From the NCBI RefSeq assembly GCF_037975245.1, contig NC_092571.1, positions 6,800,501-6,864,500 on the forward strand: 64,000 bases of DNA. The letters run 5' to 3'. The position numbers were made by a program, and so were the translations under genes. The DNA comes from Apostichopus japonicus. Lineage: Eukaryota; Echinodermata; Holothuroidea; Aspidochirotida; Stichopodidae. Positions 21,432-64,000 of the stretch are shown here, piece by piece. Under the pieces are notes generated by a model. That model was not told where the DNA came from and did no database searches. It saw nothing but the letters and a program-made list of their open reading frames with translations. Every line of letters begins with the position of its first letter. Position 1 is the stretch's first letter.

Positions 21432-21704
21432 CTATCGCGGTTTTTCGAGAATCAAGAAAAGAATAAACAAAGAAAGAACGACGAAGAAACAAAAAATCCC
21501 CGAAAGAACAAACCTTTCCTCAAACTTTAGATTCGTCAAACTATTTTGGTGAAAAATCTTTCTTTTCGAACCCGATTTGACTTTCCTCGACATAAGTGAT
21601 GAGTGTGCAGCGGAAGGTGGAGGGGGGGGGGGGCTGGAAGAGTCAGTCGTCGCCACCAGTGACACCACTAGGAAGCTCAACATTAAGACGTACACCAGCT
21701 TCAT
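21432..21704 (-). CDS. Small secreted protein, paralogue of the 19987 gene
   Basis: The Met at 21704 begins MKLVYVLMLSFLVVSLVATT, a signal peptide matching that of the His-rich precursor in length and most positions. A Ser/Pro stretch (SSSPPPPPPS) follows, then RKVKSGSKRKIFHQNSLTNL, which contains a KR dibasic site. The open frame runs to a stop at 21432, but its end is hydrophobic and probably intron: a weak donor GAAAG|GTTTGT lies near 21,513. An in-frame Met at 21731 would add nine residues. The same middle peptide recurs at 14,041-14,130. Function unknown. Confidence 0.5.
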   Translation of the reverse strand: MKLVYVLMLSFLVVSLVATTDSSSPPPPPPSAAHSSLMSRKVKSGSKRKIFHQNSLTNLKFEERFVLSGIFCFFVVLSLFILFLILEKPR

Positions 21705-21749
21705 CTTTATAGAAGAATTGTTTCGATTCATTTCTCAGTATAGCTTGAT

Positions 21750-22203
21750 TGTAGGTTGTTGTCGAATTTGTATACAGCAATATAGGAAAAGCTGTTAATA
21801 GATACACATGGTAAAATTATCTCATACACCATAACGATTCATCCGATCCATTGATGAGGGGTGTTTTTGTTTTTTCTTATGTACAGAGGAAGGTGCTGGG
21901 TATGCGTTCTTTATCTCATGTTTCTGTTGTTTGCTGATATAGTCACCTCATTGAGACCCGATATCCAGTTCATTCAGGTCACAATCGATTGCAATATGTA
22001 ATTCGACAACTTGCAAACGATCATCACGTGCCTGAAAATACGGGTCACATTTGTATTGGCGATGGAGGATGATAACCTTTTCGCGAAGGAGGACGAATAA
22101 CTTTGAAATTTAGGTCTGCACCCAGATGTTACATATGACATGGAACTTAACTTAATCTGGTGATAACAGTATTCGACCGTCTTAGGGTATAATTATAATT
22201 TTA
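21750..22203. other. Upstream region shared with the His-rich precursor gene
   Basis: The part at 21,868-22,025 parallels 20,155-20,330 upstream of the 19987 gene. No other feature seen. Confidence 0.4.
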
Positions 22204-22300
22204 AACTGTAATACATACATAGATACATACACACTTACATACATATACACATACATACATACACGCATTCATGTACACATACATACATTCATATACACCA
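22204..22300. repeat. Imperfect (CATA)n / (CACA)n tract
   Basis: ACATACATA-type repeats broken by ACAC and TTCAT variants. Confidence 0.85.
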
Positions 22301-23865
22301 ATAAGGCTAGGGGCAAAGATGGGTCGGTCAACAATTGAGGCAGTTGGTCTATACTATACGTGGGTATATTTTTTAAATCAAAATAGACACAAAAACATTA
22401 ACGGCACCTTCTGGAATGAGACCGCACTCAATTTTCTGCCTTATAATAAACCATTGATGTTCAATACCAACTGGATCTCTTTTTATAATGTGGAAGCGTA
22501 CCACGCTATGAAGGTCATGTGATAGAACTTTGGTAGGACTGGCTGACTTGCAAGTACAAGCTATACAAAATTTTGAACTGCTGTGGGGTTTCTGTTGTAT
22601 AACTAACAAACGACAAAAAAGATTCAAGAAGTTATGAGTTTTATTTCTTTGATATTTTTTATTTTTTTAAATAACAAGGTTTTCTGTAAAAAAAAGGAAA
22701 GAAATACATAACAATTCACACAGACAATAAAAGGAAAACAAACCTGAAGATTGAAAACATACAGGTGAGGAAGAGTATTAATATTTGTCACCTATCAATG
22801 CTGTTGATGATTATGCCCATATGGGCACAATAACACAGTAAGTACAAACAGTCCATGAATGTACACTAGGTATTATCCAGTTCATTTCCAAACAACATCA
22901 TTTAACCTGTTTGAATGTGACCACCAGAATGGTTAGGAGGATCCAATCCACCCCTAGTGTTAACTCATTACAATTGTATGTTTAGGTGCAATTTCTACAC
23001 TATTAAGTCTGTATCTACACTATTAAGTCTGTCTCCTGTGGGGGTGAGGGTTACTACCAACCATGACTCAATATTTCTTGGGTAATTACTAATTAACTCC
23101 ATTACAAGACTTGCTTATACAATAACCGGTAACATGAAAACCTCTGTTCAAGGACAACTGTCACCGAAGAACATTACTAAAACATGGTTATTTTAATTAA
23201 TGGCTGCCATATACACATACAGAGTCACCTGTTAGGTTTGTCATTAATCAACTTAAACTCAATAAAAAAATATGAATGAAACCATTAAGAAAGGAAAATA
23301 GGACACAGAAATGCAGCATTGAGTAGAGTTAGTCAAATTACTGTGTGATGAATCTATTATTTGCACTTCTTTGCCATCTGTGGGGGGAAAAAAATAATTT
23401 TTTTTGTCTGTTATCACGGAAGGCATAATAACCAGCATTGACTAACTTTTGGTTCTCTCAGTGATCAACTTAGAATTTTTCTACATAATTACGATTAAGC
23501 CTTGGCTGCCACTGACAGTAAGACAGCTCCCTCATTAAAAATAAGAAAATTTAAAAAAAATATATTAAAAAAGGCTGCATACATTGATTATCTGCCACAC
23601 ATACAAATGTGAAAGTGTTGCATAACAAACCTGTGTATAAAGCACACCAACTGTAAATATAGATAATAAATACATTTTTCATATGAAAGCATACAAGGAA
23701 TAAGTCACAAATTTTACCACCATTTTGAATACTTCAAGACCTTTTGTAAGGTTGGCATAGTTTAGCAAATCCGATACCTGTCTCTGTGAAGGATGGCTAG
23801 AATTAATATGTTACCACCATCAACATAATACACTGAAGTCTCTAATACGTCCCATCAATAGTCTA
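22301..23865. other. Non-coding; distal 3' flank of the EGF gene
   Basis: AT-rich. On the minus strand an AATAAA-type hexamer lies at 22640-22645, which could end a very long 3' UTR, but it is about 5 kb past the stop codon and unproven. No exon supported. Confidence 0.3.
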
Positions 23866-23870
23866 GTCTA

Positions 23871-24595
23871 GCCTGAGGTCTCCTATACATCCATATATCA
23901 CTTGTCTAGCTGGACTACTGAGGTCTCTTATACATCCATATATCACTAGTCTAGCTGGACTACTGAGGTCTCTTATACATCCATATATCACTAGTCTAGC
24001 TGGACTACTGAGGTCTCTTATACATCCATATATCACTAGTCTAGCTGGACTACTGAGGTCTCTTATACATCCATATATCACTAGTCTAGCTGGACTACTG
24101 AGGTCTCTTATACATCCATATATCACTTGTCTAGCTGGACTACTGAGGTCTCTTATACATCCATATATCACTAGTCTAGCTGGACTACTGAGGTCTCTTA
24201 TACATCCATATATCACTAGTCTAGCTGGACTACTGAGGTCTCTTATACATCCATATATCACTAGTCTAGCTGGACTACTGAGGTCTCTTATACATCAATA
24301 TATCACTTGTCTAGCTGGACTACTGAGGTCTCTTATACATCCATATATCACTAGTCTAGCTGGACTACTGAGGTCTCTTATACATCCATATATCACTAGT
24401 CTAGCTGGACTACTGAGGTCTCTTATACATCCATATATCACTTGTCTAGCTGGACTACTGAGGTCTCTTATACATCCATATATCACTAGTCTAGCTGGAC
24501 TACTGAGGTCTCTTATACATCCATATATCACTAGTCTAGCTGGACTACTGAGGTCTCTTATACATCCATATATCACTAGTCTAGCTGGACTATAG
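23871..24595. repeat. Minisatellite, 45-bp unit, about 16 copies
   Basis: Highly uniform units containing CTAGCTGGACTACTGAGGTC and CTTATACATCCATATATCAC. The unit length is a multiple of three, so the minus strand stays open as a 15-residue repeat (IYGCIRDLSSPARLV). A variant copy near 24,297 breaks the frame. No start context, signal or domain supports translation. Confidence 0.96.
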
Positions 24596-24599
24596 TAGA

Positions 24600-25879
24600 G
24601 TCAAATGGCTAGCAAGCATACATGTTTCTATGCATGTATGTCTCTTTCAAAGCCATTAATTATACAAGATTATGGCAGAATAGATGGTTTTGGCAGAATA
24701 GAGTCAATCAAAGTCTGAATACTCTCAGTGACTTCACAGATAGTCATAATCAATTGGTTAATGTTTGATGCTTGATTATATAAATAATATCACATAATAG
24801 ATACTAAAAACAAAACAAAAGAAAATGATAATGGTAATATAAGAACTACCCCAGCAGCACACATAATCCTGGCCCTTATATTTACCCTTATATAAATTAT
24901 ACCACTGGGATGCTGTATGAGTAATATGAATCTCTCTGTTTAGGTTCAACAGATTCACCCAGTTCAATGTTATTATATATATCATACTGCCAAGCTAAGT
25001 CCACATTGGCATATAATAGGTTACTTTTATCAAACATTATTCTTATCAGATATATATTATGAAGATCCAGTCACAACACCTGTCAATTTATCTATGAACA
25101 TTTATACTGAAGATATCAATTGTCTGCATCAAAATATCTGAATTAAACAAATGTACAAAAAGATTAAAAATAAATTACTTGAAATGGCTTGTTGTTATAT
25201 GTATAATTAAAAAGCATTAAAAACAAAAGCAACAATAAATAAGAAAAAGAAAAAGAAAGTAAGGAGCCAGCCTCTATTTTAATAGTCTGAAATCAACTCC
25301 TTAGAGAGCCAAATCACCTTTAATATAAGGCAAGTAGTTCATGTATCTATACAGCAATTCATAATATTATTATTATTAGTTATTAATTAATAATATCATC
25401 ACCAGCTTGATTCTCACAGAGCCCTAAGCTACTGCTTCACTACATCATTTTTCTTAACTACACTTTCAACGGCAAAAGATTAATACTTAACTGAGGATTA
25501 CACTTCAGGGTGAACTTGACTTCTTTCAAAAATTGTGTTCATATTTTAAGAAGCCCGTGAAGGCTTTAATGTCTGTCTAACCGCTGGTTCGTACTCCAAT
25601 CATATACCACAGGCCATAGATGTGAACATACAATATACGGTAAAAAAATATCGTCATTGCAAGTTGTATTTTGATGTATTGTAGCCGAGAGTTGATCGTT
25701 CTACTTTTCTAGCACATAGCGCACTATGAAAGTCTCTGATTGGCTGACTTGGAAGTTCAAAAACCTATCTGAACTCCCAGCCTGAGATCGAGGAGAACTA
25801 TGACCCATCACTTTATGGAAAGATGGTTACATATGTTCAGGGTTACCCTTGTACACTGCGGTCACCACAGACCTTAACT
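24600..25879. other. Non-coding 3' flank
   Basis: AT-rich sequence with no supportable feature. Confidence 0.35.
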
Positions 25880-25880
25880 G

Positions 25881-26040
25881 TTGAAAATTGACAATTCATA
25901 ATCATGGATGTTAAATATGAATCTAAGAGACTGACTTCGATCAGCTTGCGGCTTTGATAAGCCAATGAGGCTTCTTCGCGAGTTCCTGCTTGCAGGAGGA
26001 TCTAAAAATACATACATACATACATACATACATACATACC
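25881..26040 (+). repeat. SINE-like dispersed repeat with (TACA)n tail, copy 1
   Basis: Matches 29390-29537: shared blocks include CAATTCATAATCATGGA, AGCTTGCGGCTTTGATAAGC and GTTCCTGCTTGCAGGAGGAT. Both copies end in a TACA repeat followed by CCTG. No pol III box was identified, so the class is uncertain. Confidence 0.7.
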
Positions 26041-26830
26041 TGACTATAGGACATTGTCGAGAATGTAGACATAGTAACTTATCAAGTACGTCATGATAAT
26101 AGTTTGGTTCATTTTCAAAGTTTTGTTGTGATCAAAATAAATTGGTAGTTAATTACTGAGGATCCCCCTCATTAAACTACATACATTATGCACATTAGAT
26201 TGCTATTAATATATATATTGTGTGCATTGAGATTAGTTTCCACTACTAATACTTGTGTCACCCAAGCCATGTAGGAAAGATATAGTCATAAAGTATGTAT
26301 CAATTTCATAGTCAAATAGTGTGACTGCTGTATTTTGTCACATACTACAGCGTGCTTTACTGGAGTATCAACTCACATAATTTAGATAGTTAAACTATTC
26401 CTCTTAATACTACAGAGCTTTCTTGATAAAGATTATTCTTCTTTACTCCCGATTCTCAGAAACCCTGTATTGTTTATATTTAATCGAAACAATGAGAGGC
26501 AAAACTGTCTTCATGAAAGACATGACTCATACAAACATATTGGCTAAATATCTCTGACAGCTATGCACAGGGAGCTCCTTTAAACTTGTGGTGCTTAACT
26601 GATGACAACATATATCAGTGGAAATAGTGATTGAGTGGCAGCAATTAGCAGAGATTAAAAAAACACCTCCAGGTATTGCTTACAGTTCTCTTACCCCATT
26701 AAAGGTTGTTCTATTCTACATGTTATAATCCTGTACTAGGCACTTATTACTTCATAGAATACTTGTTGGTGTGACCCAACTTTTAATTACTAGTCACATA
26801 TCTGCTATGTTCTTCAGATATAGCCTAGAT

Positions 26831-27000
26831 TTGCATGTGAGAAGGAAGTGATGCTATCTTTCCATTCAATCCCACGCTATGGTAATGCTTGTGAGAATGG
26901 GAGTGATGCTACCCCTCCATTCAATCCCACGCTATGGTAATGCTTGTGAGAATGGGAGTGATGCTACCCCTCCATTCAATCCCACGGCTATGGTAATACT
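26831..27000. repeat. Triple tandem repeat, 55-bp unit
   Basis: Three copies containing CCATTCAATCCCACGCTATG; the first copy is diverged, the others nearly identical. Confidence 0.9.
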
Positions 27001-27664
27001 TGCTTTGCAAAATGAGTATTTCCACTGACTAGTGTACTAAGAGTATTTACAAGTCTTTGCATAATCAGTTAGCTCTCAAATTGTTAAAAAGATTCCTCTC
27101 TAAGGCACTAAGGGTTGACCTATTTTAAATCTTAAAATGCAAACTCAAATTAAATATGAAATCTAATTTTTTAAAAGTAATGCATAAAAAAGGTTACTCG
27201 ACTTTGCTCTTTCTTTTTACAAAATACTGAATTTTTAAATACATACAAATCTACTCCATGTCCATCACACATTGTCAAATATTTGTCTGTTTCTCCCCAC
27301 CAGGAGGAGTCTTCACCCACAACAGCAGAGATGCACCACCATCATGTTTGAGGTGTGCTCAGGAGGGAAGGCAGCTTTTCTGATTACCTCTTCAAACACC
27401 TTGATGGTGGTTATACTTCACCTCTATAATTACTACCCAGATATGACAACACTAAGGGTACCAAACATTCCTCTGGTTGCCAGAGGAACATATTTACAGA
27501 GTGTGAATATCTCTGAGTTAGTAGTCTCGAGTCTTCTTCATATCTTTGCTCTCCTCATCCTCTCTGGCATGACCGATGATACCTCCGGCACTAATCAGGA
27601 TACTAGCGGCCTGAAGTTAAGATACCTCCCTCACTGGCACTAAAAGGATACTTGTGGCAAAAAG

Positions 27665-58280
<30,616 letters not shown>

Positions 58281-61200
58281 CTGAAAAAGTCAAAGAAAGA
58301 AACCATCCATGACAGCAGACCCAGAGGGTTATTATACAATTTAGTTATTGTGTGTGTTTATAGGCTAAGCTTTGATTATTGTTCTACATTGTCGCCCTCT
58401 ATTTCTGTGAGCTGCATTCAGGTTTAACATAAGTGTGATCATTCCTCAAAAGAGGAACATCACAAATGTATGAAGATAAGAATCTAGTTAGCTATTTGGA
58501 ATATGTCCCAATGAAACTAAAAATAACACTATCAAATGGCTGAATGAACATTTTGTTTGGCTGGAATAAAGAAATAAAGAATCTGCACGATATAGCTAGC
58601 CCTCATTTAATTACTACATTTAGCATGCTATAACAGTGAAGATTGATTGACATAAGTTAATATCGATCACATCATTCAAATCAGTAAACCAAAATTTAAC
58701 CTCAGGCTGCAATATACAGAAATTCAATAAAAACTTCCATGTTTAATATTGGAGATGACAAATATTACTAGTTGAAAGAACTTGGTGCTACACTGTTTTG
58801 ATTGCCAATGTCAAATGCCCAGGCAATTTTTCTGCATTAGTAAATCATACAAAAGTCTTTCATTTTACTTCAGAGTTCACCATTTTGTAAGAATAATTAT
58901 GACATCATCGGCCAGATGAAAATAACTGTGTGTAACTGAATTACAGCATGTATTTATGATAATAGTGTGACATGTATGAGGCAATCCCTGTTTCCTGGCT
59001 TAAAGGGAGTGAAGACTCGCGCACAAAGAAACGTCTGATGCCAGTTATCTGACCTAGTTTCGAATGAGGTGTAACAGAAGTGTTAGACACCATCGATCCC
59101 CGAAAATACACACACAGGTTGCTACTGTCCGTAATTAAACACTATTGTACAGTCAATACATGCAGCTACAGTTAATACCCACAACACAGTGTACATAGCA
59201 GCGATGGACATCTCAGGGCTAGATAAAAGATAACAAGGTATCACGTTTCATTAATACTCCGGCATGTTGTAGTGACAAGAAGAAACTTCACCTTGCAAGC
59301 AACGGAAAGTTTACTTTTTTAGAGGGCGACATGCGGTTTGGGGCGAATCTTCAATGCCTTTGAATGAACCGTCACTCTTTGGATTCTCCTCTTTTATAGG
59401 GTGTTAACACAACTTTTCTTTTGTCTAATTTGTAATTAATTTCTCAGTCATGGGAAGTCTACAAATTCTCACCGAATCTTGATGATACAGCTTGCTTTTT
59501 TCAAAGCAAAATGTGGAATTAAGTTTGTCCCTTGACAACCTGTCTAATCCACAGACTGTATTGTGGGAAATAAATGTTATACTCAGTCACATTTCCTCTT
59601 GTGGGGGTCTATTTTGGCTTTTTTATTTAAATAAATAATTTTCTCAGTTCCTCAGTTTTCCAAACATTAGCCAAAGGATGTTATCTTTCACAACATTTCA
59701 ATTTAGACCAAACCCTGTCAAGAGCTGATCTCTACATTGATACCTGTTAGAATTATTTGACTTTCACATTGCATTCAATTCAATATCAACCTTGTATTAC
59801 TGTGAACGAGAAATATTCAGACAACATTTATTCTCCTTTTTAACTGAAAATTGGACTGTTCTAAGAGTTAAACTATCTACAGTGTGAACAGTAGGAGAAT
59901 TTATGAACCTTGACCTATCCCCTAGCTGCTTGATCATGGTCTATGTTACTGCATTCAACTGTTAGCTTCCTGTTTGGATTTGAGATTGAGGTACTTAGAT
60001 ACTCAACAACTGCATAAACACACCAGTGGCTGCACCCCTGCCACTTCTCCAACAGCTAGCCATCAACTGGATCCAGCCACTTCTGATCGAAGAGGACAAG
60101 CTGTTTGGATTAGAATTTCTTCGCCACACCGATCACCCAAAGGGGTCCCCTATGATGTGTATATTAGCTTTACACAAGCAAACAAATTAAGCTTGACTGC
60201 TAGGTAGTCAACCAAAGCCATCTCATTCACACACACTGGTAGATGTTTATTCAGGTAAATTCAATTTCTCCGAACACTCCATTGGTTGCCATGCTGTATG
60301 AAAGTTATCAGGACTCTTTTATTATTCTTGTAACATCTTCACGGTCTAAAACAATTCAACAGACGGTATTCCCGCAATCTACAGAAAACTTTCGCTGCAA
60401 ATTTCAACAGAGTAAGAAAATATTTTCCTTTGAAGTTGTTTGATTTGCCAGGTGAACTCACTGAAGTTACAGCTGCTTTTCCTCTTAAAATGGAAAGTCT
60501 GATAAACAGACAAAACTGGGAATGAACTATCGACAGGTAATAACAACAAACATCACCAAGGGCTGCGAGGCAATAATTATGATAAACCTAGTAACATCAT
60601 CGGGATTAAAGGCTCTAATTTGTCATATTATTTAGTAATTTTATCCTCTCCAGTCCCTCACAATTAGGATCATATCTTGCCTGCAGATCTGGATAAAAGC
60701 CATACCTTGCACCAACTGTGAACTCCCCCAAACCATGGACGTAATATATTTCCATAAACTCCCCCAAACCATGGATGTAATACATTTCCATGCCTTAAAA
60801 TCATTTGCAACAGCATCAGGGTAACTACATTTGAACAAATGTCCTGCATCCCTGGTGCTAGTTTTTTTTTTTTTTAATTTATACTACACATTATTTGAAA
60901 TTCAAGAGTAAGTTTGAAGTAACACATACTTCCTCAGTCAGCTATTGGTCAGGATGGAGAGCACAACACTGGAGGTATGAACCTGTCCAGTCACAACTCT
61001 GAAAGGTCTTTCCTACAGGACTATAAACATCTCTAGGTGTCAGTTAAGTCATGCCTCTGATGAGAAGGAATTTTGCTTGAGGGATTGCTAAGACTTGTTT
61101 GGCTGGTTACAAATTGATGAAGGAGCAAAGTGTGCCAGGCTATCCAACTGTGAGATATTGATACAATAACTTCTACACGATCAATCTTCTTATCACCACC

Positions 61201-64000
61201 ACTCAACCCCCTTCAGCAAATTCAAGTCACTACTTCAACCAGGGAGTTCCATAACAACTCCCTGCTTCCACAGAGCCTTCAAAAACAACACATCTACACA
61301 ACCGATGTTAGCTTTTAACGATCATCAGTTATTAGCCTCAAATTTTTTGGAGCAACCTAAAATAAAATTCTTGGGGTTTTCAAAAGTGCTTTACTGGTGG
61401 TTTTGCATGTTACTTCCAGACATTGAGGGGTGTCAAAATCAGACAATTAAATGCTTTAGCAAGGAACCATATTTGAGTGTGGTAGTAACAAAAATGAATG
61501 CAGAAATTAGAGCATGAGTGACCATTATTGAACTTTCTAGCATATTTAGTGCTAATACTGGTGACCTTTAAAGGAGCATTGAATCTGTATAGATCTAAGT
61601 TCAAAGCATAAAACATCAACATATGATCATTTCTTGGAGGTAGTTGTTCAGCTTAATAATTTGGGTAAGTTTTGTATATTTGCCTGAAACTAAAATTGTC
61701 CTATTGTAATGTAACCATTATAAAAAAAAGTGACAGGACTATTTTCCTTGAAACCATTGTGTCAAAAGTACTGTTCTTTTGTTGGCAAGCAATACTTTCA
61801 CACACTGTCCTAGGCTAAAGTACCCTACTGCCTTAGAATTCACACACTGGCATGAGACTCTTGAACCAGCTCCTAACTTCAACCACTTCAGTGTTCTCAG
61901 CAAAAGGTAAATTACTTTCAAGTGACTTCTAAAACAATTTCCCCCCTACATGTTTTGGGAATAAACTTTGGGGGTATTGTCGAAAATGTTGAAAAAGCAA
62001 ATTAAAAAAAGAAATATTACCGTAGTTGATGTTAACTATTTCTTCACCCTGCACTCCAAATCAGCTAATTGTAGCTATAAATGCTAAGTTAGAAGTTGAT
62101 TTATCTGCCCTTTGCATTCTTACGCTGACTGACTACCGAACATAATTAATTGGTAATTAGTGATTGAATGATCTCCAAGGACATGATGCAAACTTAGACG
62201 CATTACCATGGTGATAAAAGACACTTTCATTTCACCTTAATTAATGACTTCCACTGATAGCTATGAGAAACTAATTAAGTGATTATCATCCAAGATATAA
62301 TGATGAGAAAATTGATTTTATTCTTTTCCTGTTAGACTATTCCCATTTGAATCTTGAAGCATGTTCCAGTAGATCTATTTAAATCAATGCTATGATGAAA
62401 TGGATGTTTCTCAAAAAAAATCCCTTCAAATTCTACAATTTATATAACAACAAGAAGGAAGCAGACTTAATATAGAAGCTCAGTAACTTCACAAGATAAT
62501 CAATTATTCTCAAGACAATATGCCAATTAGACTGCCAAAAGTATTCTCTTTATATTCTGTCTTTTAACATAAATTAGGAGAAAGAAAATACTAGATGCTG
62601 TAATGATGAAAGAAATCAATACATTGAATTCAGATGAACAGCTATAAACCACATATAGCTATAAACCACATATCTGCAAAACCAAATTTTTGCTGAAAAC
62701 AGCGGTTTTTCATTGAAACTCTTTACTGACCTCCAGTGTTTCCGAGTACCTGTGTCACTGGTACCCACCCAGACACTACCCAACAATAAAAACAATGAAT
62801 CAAAGTAGAGCATCAAATTCCTTCTTAGAGTTCATGAAAGTTTTACCAGTTTTAGTCCAATGTTTAAACAGTGGATGGTCTTACAGACCTGTATTAGGTA
62901 AAGATTTGCAATTGGTGTCCCAGCAGCAAACAACTCAAAATGTGATATACTTGCTCTATGTCTGGGGGTCTGAGTTAACCTCCCTATATAATTTAAGCTG
63001 GAAAGCATCACCATACTTTGGTATCATTTGACTATTCTTCAAATGTAGTCTGACCCTCAGACAATGCTTATATTACCCTCCTCACTAAGCAAAGTTCTCA
63101 CAACCGTTACTGACAGGCAAACCTTGCATGCAGAGTCACTGACCTCAACCCTAAAATATCATTAACAAATGTTTCCTCAATTAAAAGAATAAGAGCATTC
63201 TTCATGTGGACATCTCTGCTGGACAATCCGTCCCTAAAAGAATAGGATGTCTGCCACAACCTATCCTTCCCATTAATTTCCTCACGATATGTCCTCCTAA
63301 TTTCCTGACAATTATTCGTGATGGGTATTAATGTCATGCAGGCAAATTGAAACCATAGTCACAGTGCACTGGGGCCAAAAGTCAGAAGACATTACGATGA
63401 TTTAAGCAGTGACCTAGTTTCTGCTACAGAATATTCCCATTTTAGAATAAACAAACAAATATTCAATGTCAAACCGAACTTGGAAGCAACAGGCTGAATT
63501 CCATAACTAAAATCAATTCACCAATGGTTGCCACTTCCCTTAGATTAATCCAATTGACTAATGAAACAAATAGTTCCCCAGAAAGGTGCAATATTAACTG
63601 GTCACTTGATAACGAAAAAAAAAAACAGATCTGCCCTGATTCTAGCATGCAAAGAAGAGATGTAATATTTGTATTTTAGGCCCAAGTTAAGTGACGTTGC
63701 TCTCAGTATAGGTACTGCAGTTGGTCTACAGTGCAATGTGACATATTAACGGTTACACAGTTTTCACTGATTGACATAAATTGTATAAAAGAAATTTAAA
63801 TGAATATTTAAATTAATCTGTATGACATTTTGTAGCAGGTGAAATGGTCAGCCAAGTAATTTAAGAGCCCAAACTGTTTGAGTATATATTTTAAATATAA
63901 CATTAGCAACATGTTTTCAGCATCTGTTCACATGATGATGTACACAAACATACCACACTCTGGCTTCATTTCAGATATCTATTACAATAATATTAGTAGG
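58281..64000. other. Long intron of the MEGF6-like gene (continues beyond the window)
   Basis: No further EGF or EMI exon could be supported. It contains AT-rich sequence with short duplications, e.g. the two CTCCCCCAAACCATGGA-type repeats near 60,723 and 60,762. Confidence 0.55.

Noticed and set aside
23863-24576. Two minus-strand frames repeating IYGCIRDLSSPARLV
   Set aside because: Open only because the 45-bp unit has no stop in that frame; no signal, splice pair or domain. Kept as a repeat.
27272-27643. Plus-strand frame of 123 codons
   Set aside because: No domain or signal peptide, on the strand opposite the EGF gene in its 3' flank; probably chance.
63954-63978. Possible exon at the right edge (EMKPEC then donor G|GTATGT, minus strand)
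   Set aside because: Upstream stops force a 24-25-base exon, the acceptor phase does not fit phase 1, and the window ends too soon to judge.

Overview
The window is eukaryotic genomic DNA. It is AT-rich and intron-containing, with long microsatellites, minisatellites and non-autonomous DNA transposons. The content suggests a metazoan, most likely a marine invertebrate and perhaps an echinoderm-like deuterostome. The basis is a MEGF6-type EGF gene with phase-1 one-domain exons, LINE tails with a TATATAGCGCTTT-like motif and hAT-like elements; the organism itself is inferred, not shown.

Bases 1-22600 are gene-poor and repeat-rich. They hold an apparently intronless gene for a two-Ig transmembrane receptor with a cytoplasmic ITAM-like motif (3135-4373, +). 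Several hAT-like elements follow: 1160-2009, its internally deleted relative 8068-8437 inserted in a (CATA)n tract, and a nested composite at 8672-11274. A THAP zinc-finger fragment lies at 11615-11737. The stretch 13.1-22.0 kb carries duplicated segments with small signal-peptide genes on both strands. One of these is a His-rich precursor exon (19790-19987, -), one is a Pro-rich relative (21432-21704, -), and one is a damaged two-exon Gly-rich secreted protein gene (14372-16228, +) whose intron contains tandem tRNA-like repeats.

Bases 27665-58280 (minus strand) are one large gene resembling MEGF6. I placed 33 exons: eight EGF / calcium-binding EGF exons, then 24 MEGF-type eight-cysteine EGF exons (most exactly 129 bp, all phase 1-1), and a short candidate terminal exon. 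The 5' end, including any signal peptide and EMI domain, lies beyond the right edge. About 1,420 residues are encoded here. Bases 22630-27664 are 3' flank or 3' UTR with a 45-bp minisatellite.

The introns of this gene are full of minisatellites. Two of them are made of copies of an adjacent exon boundary: one multiplies a splice donor (34995-35862), the other a splice acceptor (51899-52430). This, the ITAM receptor, the EGF repeat that has lost a predicted disulfide pair, and the broken Gly-rich secreted gene are the observations most worth following up. No CRISPR array, rRNA or complete autonomous transposase was seen.
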